Source: Variovorax paradoxus_P (GTDB lineage Bacteria; Pseudomonadota; Gammaproteobacteria; Burkholderiales; Burkholderiaceae_C). Taken from it: a stretch of 64,000 bases of DNA. The notes beneath the pieces are model-generated. The model did no database searches and was not told the origin of the DNA. It worked only from the letters and a program-made list of their open reading frames with translations. The stretch's first letter is position 1. Each line of letters starts with the position of its first letter. The position numbers and the translations under genes were made by a program. The stretch lies in the NCBI RefSeq assembly GCF_050627025.1, contig NZ_CP192472.1, one strand, 5' to 3'. Shown one piece after another: positions 60,981 through 64,000 of this stretch.

Positions 60981-61954
60981 AGTGCCAAGGCCTCCAGGCA
61001 GGCCCTGCGGTGCGCTTCGCCCTGCGAGGGCTGCACCACGCGCCCGGCGATGCGAATGCCGTAGTCCACGCCCAGGCGGTCGGCCATCAGCACCCACGCG
61101 CACAGCCGCGACGCACGGGCCTCGGTGTCGGCCAGGTTGGTGGCCTGCGCGTCGAGCCACAGTTCCTCGCGCTGGGTCTGCTGCATGTCTCGGCTCACGA
61201 GTTCTTCAGACCCGGTGGCTTGCGCCCGGGCCGCTTTTTTCCAGACCACCAGCTTGAGCGGGTCGCCGCGCCGGTAGGCCCGCAACCCGTCGTACTCGCC
61301 TGCGGACTGGGAGCGCAGGGCGGCCGATGTTGCGGCCGGCCCCGAGAGCGGCTCGCCAGGCGGCAAGGGCGGCGGGTGCGCTTCGGGCGTCGGGTAGACC
61401 AGCATCTGCGCGGCCGGCCGCCAAACCGTCCACACGCGGAATGTGCCCAGCGGAAACCGGGTTTCGGCGGTGAGCGGTGGCACGGGATGAAGCCCGCGCC
61501 TTTCGGGCTTGAATGCGATCTCGACGGTGGAGGTGCCTTCGGCCGGCACGTCGGTCCAGGCCCATTGGCCGCTTCCGCGCACCGCCATGCCGATGCCGTA
61601 GCGCACGCTGCGCCGCGTGTTGTGCAGCACCACCCGAAAGACCGCGGCGGCGCCCGCATAGTGCGCATCGGGCGGCGTCAGGTGCATGGCGAGGCCGCGC
61701 AGCGTGGCGTGGCAGACGTGCATGCCCACGGCCACGCTGCCCGCGAGCAAAAAGGTCAGCAGGTAGCCCAGGTTGAGCTGGTAGTTGATCGATGCAATCA
61801 GCAGCACCAGCAGCGTGGCGCCCAGCGTCCAGCCTGCGCGCGTGGGCACGATGTAGACGTTGCGCTGCGTGAGTTCCAGCGTGTCCGAAGGCGGCCGGCG
61901 CGACAGGAACCAGCCGTCGATGCGCGAGCGTAGCGACGCGATCATCGGTGGCAA
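60974..61954 (-). CDS. DUF58 family membrane protein
   Basis: A 326-residue protein with two hydrophobic segments (about residues 38-80) and the DUF58 motif GEYDGLRAYRRGDPLKLVVWK near residue 225. DUF58 proteins accompany MoxR ATPases and transglutaminases and are thought to be their substrates or partners. It overlaps the tgpA-like gene by seven bases and follows the moxR-like gene by 16 bases. Confidence 0.9.
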   Translation of the reverse strand: MPPMIASLRSRIDGWFLSRRPPSDTLELTQRNVYIVPTRAGWTLGATLLVLLIASINYQLNLGYLLTFLLAGSVAVGMHVCHATLRGLAMHLTPPDAHYAGAAAVFRVVLHNTRRSVRYGIGMAVRGSGQWAWTDVPAEGTSTVEIAFKPERRGLHPVPPLTAETRFPLGTFRVWTVWRPAAQMLVYPTPEAHPPPLPPGEPLSGPAATSAALRSQSAGEYDGLRAYRRGDPLKLVVWKKAARAQATGSEELVSRDMQQTQREELWLDAQATNLADTEARASRLCAWVLMADRLGVDYGIRIAGRVVQPSQGEAHRRACLEALALC

Positions 61955-61970
61955 ACGAGACGGTTCATTG

Positions 61971-62909
61971 TTACGGGAGCGGCACGTCCGCGATCATCGC
62001 GCGCACCTGCTCCACGGCACCGCGGCCCGCGTCGCCCACGGGCGTGAGGCGGTGCGCAATTGTCTGCGGCAAGATCGATTGCACGTCATCGGGTGCAACG
62101 TAGCTGCGGTTGGCGAGCAGCGCCTGCGCCTTGGCCGCGCGCAGCACGGCAATGCCGGCGCGCGGCGAAAGGCCCTGCAAAAACCACCGGCCGGAGCGCG
62201 TGGCGGCAATCAGGTCTTGCACGTAGTTCAAAAGCGGCTCGGCCGCATGCACCTGCTGCACGCGTTGCTGCAGGGCCGTCAGCTCGCCGGCGGTGAGCAG
62301 CGCGGGCAGGGTGGCCAGCATTTCGCGGCGGTCGGCCCCCGCGAGCAGTTCGCGCTCGGCTGCGCGGTCGGGGTAGCCCAGCGAAATGCGCATGAGGAAC
62401 CGGTCGAGCTGCGATTCGGGCAATGCGAAGGTGCCGAGCTGGTCCTGCGGGTTCTGCGTGGCAATCACGAAGAACGGCGTGGGCAGCGGCCGGGTCTCGC
62501 CTTCGATGGTGACCTGCTTCTCTTCCATTGCCTCGAGTAGCGCGCTCTGGGTCTTGGGGCTGGCACGGTTGATTTCGTCCGCCAGCAGCACCTGCGCGAA
62601 TATCGGGCCGGGATGGAAAACAAAGGCCTGCTGGCCCCGGTCGTAAATGGCCACACCCGAAAGGTCGCCCGGCATCAGGTCGGCCGTGAACTGCACGCGC
62701 GAGAACTGCAGGCCGAAGGTGTGCGAGAGCGCGTGGGCGAGGGTGGTCTTGCCGACCCCCGGCACATCCTCGATCAAGAGGTGCCCGCCCGCCAGCAGGC
62801 AGGCGACGCAGTCGCGCACTTGCGCCTCTTTGCCGACGATCACCGTGTTAAGCTGATTCAGCAAAGTGGCAAGCTTCGCAGCAACGTCCATATTTGTATC
62901 CATATGCAA
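61971..62909 (-). CDS. MoxR-family AAA+ ATPase
   Basis: A 312-residue chaperone-like ATPase. Walker A is EDVPGVGKTT, Walker B LLADEINRASPKTQSALLEA, sensor 1 VIATQNPQDQLGTFALPESQ. It is first in the moxR-DUF58-tgpA operon, a widespread trio. Several ATGs are clustered (62909, 62903, 62891); the longest is given. The 68-base divergent region upstream separates it from the deacetylase gene. Confidence 0.93.
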   Translation of the reverse strand: MHMDTNMDVAAKLATLLNQLNTVIVGKEAQVRDCVACLLAGGHLLIEDVPGVGKTTLAHALSHTFGLQFSRVQFTADLMPGDLSGVAIYDRGQQAFVFHPGPIFAQVLLADEINRASPKTQSALLEAMEEKQVTIEGETRPLPTPFFVIATQNPQDQLGTFALPESQLDRFLMRISLGYPDRAAERELLAGADRREMLATLPALLTAGELTALQQRVQQVHAAEPLLNYVQDLIAATRSGRWFLQGLSPRAGIAVLRAAKAQALLANRSYVAPDDVQSILPQTIAHRLTPVGDAGRGAVEQVRAMIADVPLP

Positions 62910-62977
62910 ACGATACCGTAAGACCGCGCGGCCCCATGCTGTGTGAGGTCTAGATACGACAGAGACACGGCAAAGAG

Positions 62978-63931
62978 ATGGGCAAGACCGGCTACTTCAC
63001 ACATCGCGATTGCTGGAAGCACGACATGGGCCGGGGCCACCCCGAATGCCCCGAGCGGCTGGATGCCATCGAAGACAGGCTGCTGCTGACCGGCGTGGGC
63101 GACGCCCTCGAACACCGGGAAGTGCCATTGGCAACCCTTGCGCAGATCACCCGGGCGCACAGCGAGGCGCACCTCGAATACCTCGAAGAGCTCCACCAGC
63201 GACTGGTGGCCGACGAGCCGGCGGGCGGGCCCGCCCATGCGATGCTCGATCCCGACACCATCCTGAACCGCTACACGCTGCTGGCCGCACGCCGGGCAGC
63301 CGGTGCGGCCATTGCCGCCACCGACGCGGTGATCGGCGGCGAGGTCGACAACGCCTTCTGCTCGGTCAGGCCGCCAGGGCATCACGCCTGCCGTGAACAA
63401 GCCATGGGCTTTTGCTTTCTCAACAACGTGGCCATTGCAGCGCGGCATGCGCTCGAGGTGCATGGCCTCGAGCGCGTGGCGGTCGTCGATTTCGACGTGC
63501 ACCACGGCAACGGCACCGAGAACATCCTTTCGAACGATCCGCGGGTGCTGATGGTGGGCTTTTTCCAGCATCCGTTCTATCCCTACAGCGGCACCGACCA
63601 TCCGGCGTCGAACATGCTGAACCTGCCCATCCCGGCCTATACCAAGGGCATGGATGTGCGTGAGCTGATCGAGGCCGCCTGGATTCCCCGGCTCGAAGAG
63701 TTCGGGCCCGAAATGATCTTTGTCAGCGCGGGCTTCGACGCCCATCGCGAGGACGACCTGGGCCAGCTCGGGCTCACCGAGAACGACTTTGCCTGGATCA
63801 CGAGCCGCATCCAGGACGTGGCCAAGCGCCATTCGCGCGGGCGCATCGTCTCGATGCTCGAAGGCGGCTACAACCTCGATGCGCTGGCGCGCAGCGTCGA
63901 GGCGCACATCCGCGTACTGGCCGATCTGTAA
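62978..63931 (+). CDS. Histone-deacetylase-family amidohydrolase
   Basis: A 317-residue zinc hydrolase of the HDAC/acetoin-utilisation/acetylpolyamine family. It shows HDMGRGHPECPERL, the active-site pair RPPGHHACREQAMGFCFLNN, and the zinc ligands in VVDFDVHHGNGTE and SAGFDAHREDDLG. All catalytic residues are present. In bacteria such enzymes deacetylate polyamines or other small amides. AAGAG precedes the ATG. Confidence 0.92.
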   Translation: MGKTGYFTHRDCWKHDMGRGHPECPERLDAIEDRLLLTGVGDALEHREVPLATLAQITRAHSEAHLEYLEELHQRLVADEPAGGPAHAMLDPDTILNRYTLLAARRAAGAAIAATDAVIGGEVDNAFCSVRPPGHHACREQAMGFCFLNNVAIAARHALEVHGLERVAVVDFDVHHGNGTENILSNDPRVLMVGFFQHPFYPYSGTDHPASNMLNLPIPAYTKGMDVRELIEAAWIPRLEEFGPEMIFVSAGFDAHREDDLGQLGLTENDFAWITSRIQDVAKRHSRGRIVSMLEGGYNLDALARSVEAHIRVLADL

Positions 63932-63955
63932 CGCCGCGGGCGCGTATACGGCGCC

Positions 63956-64000
63956 ATGTTTCTGCAAGAGATGAACTTCAACGATTTCACACAACGCCTG
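63956..64000 (+). CDS. Possible start of a further gene (partial)
   Basis: An open frame of 15 codons (MFLQEMNFNDFTQRL) starts 24 bases after the deacetylase stop and continues past the window. ATG at 63956 or 63971 could be the start. Too little is present to name it. Confidence 0.3.
   Translation, partial: MFLQEMNFNDFTQRL

Overview
The window is high-GC, gene-dense DNA with the gene order and protein style of a betaproteobacterium of the Comamonadaceae, most likely Variovorax or a close relative. This is inferred from the bamC-dapA pair, the style of ParC/ParE, the glpD-glpSTPQUV cluster and the palindromic intergenic repeats; no rRNA or tRNA is present to confirm it. About 58 protein genes fill nearly all of the sequence. 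I found no tRNA, rRNA, CRISPR array, prophage or intact insertion sequence.

1-5.2 kb is a leftward housekeeping block: MFS transporter, a 46-residue membrane protein, a methyltransferase, dapA, bamC and a metallo-beta-lactamase-fold hydrolase cut by the window edge. A DUF2846-type lipoprotein lies divergently. 5.3-12.0 kb runs rightward with both topoisomerase IV genes (parE, parC) separated by a lytic transglycosylase and a Kelch protein. 12.0-18.0 kb holds an assortment: NAPE-PLD-like lipoprotein, lipase-like hydrolase, cysteine hydrolase, a long palindromic repeat, and a protein with a CorA-like C-terminus.

18.1-25.0 kb is a sugar-acid operon. Four genes for a polar-amino-acid-type ABC transporter are followed by kguE-, kguK-, kguD- and ptxS-like genes. 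A perfect TGAAACCGGTTTCA palindrome, the known PtxS operator, sits at the promoter. I read it as a 2-ketogluconate utilisation operon in which an ABC importer takes the place of the usual KguT permease.

25-39 kb carries the amidoligase-type system of circularly permuted ATP-grasp, alpha-E and transglutaminase proteins in two versions. One is a leftward six-gene run: large transglutaminase, ATP-grasp/alpha-E fusion, orphan amino-acid-binding lipoprotein, small transglutaminase, RidA and HNH protein. The other is a rightward split pair. comEC lies between them. Three of these proteins contain Gln-Ser/Gln-Thr dipeptide tracts.

39.2-49.5 kb is the glycerol region: glpK and glpR leftward, then glpD and the ABC transporter glpSTPQUV rightward, ending in a strong terminator. 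The two ATPases have complementary motif losses.

49.7-57.2 kb is the most striking region. It is a tightly coupled nine-gene biosynthetic operon with DarA- and DarB-like enzymes, an unknown protein, a BtrH-type acyltransferase-like protein, an ABC-2 exporter, a stand-alone ACP and two divergent ketosynthase-like proteins. It looks like an uncharacterised dialkylresorcinol-type lipid pathway. 57.2-64 kb closes with an HD-domain protein, a lytic transglycosylase of the MltB family, the TgpA/DUF58/MoxR trio and a histone-deacetylase-family amidohydrolase.
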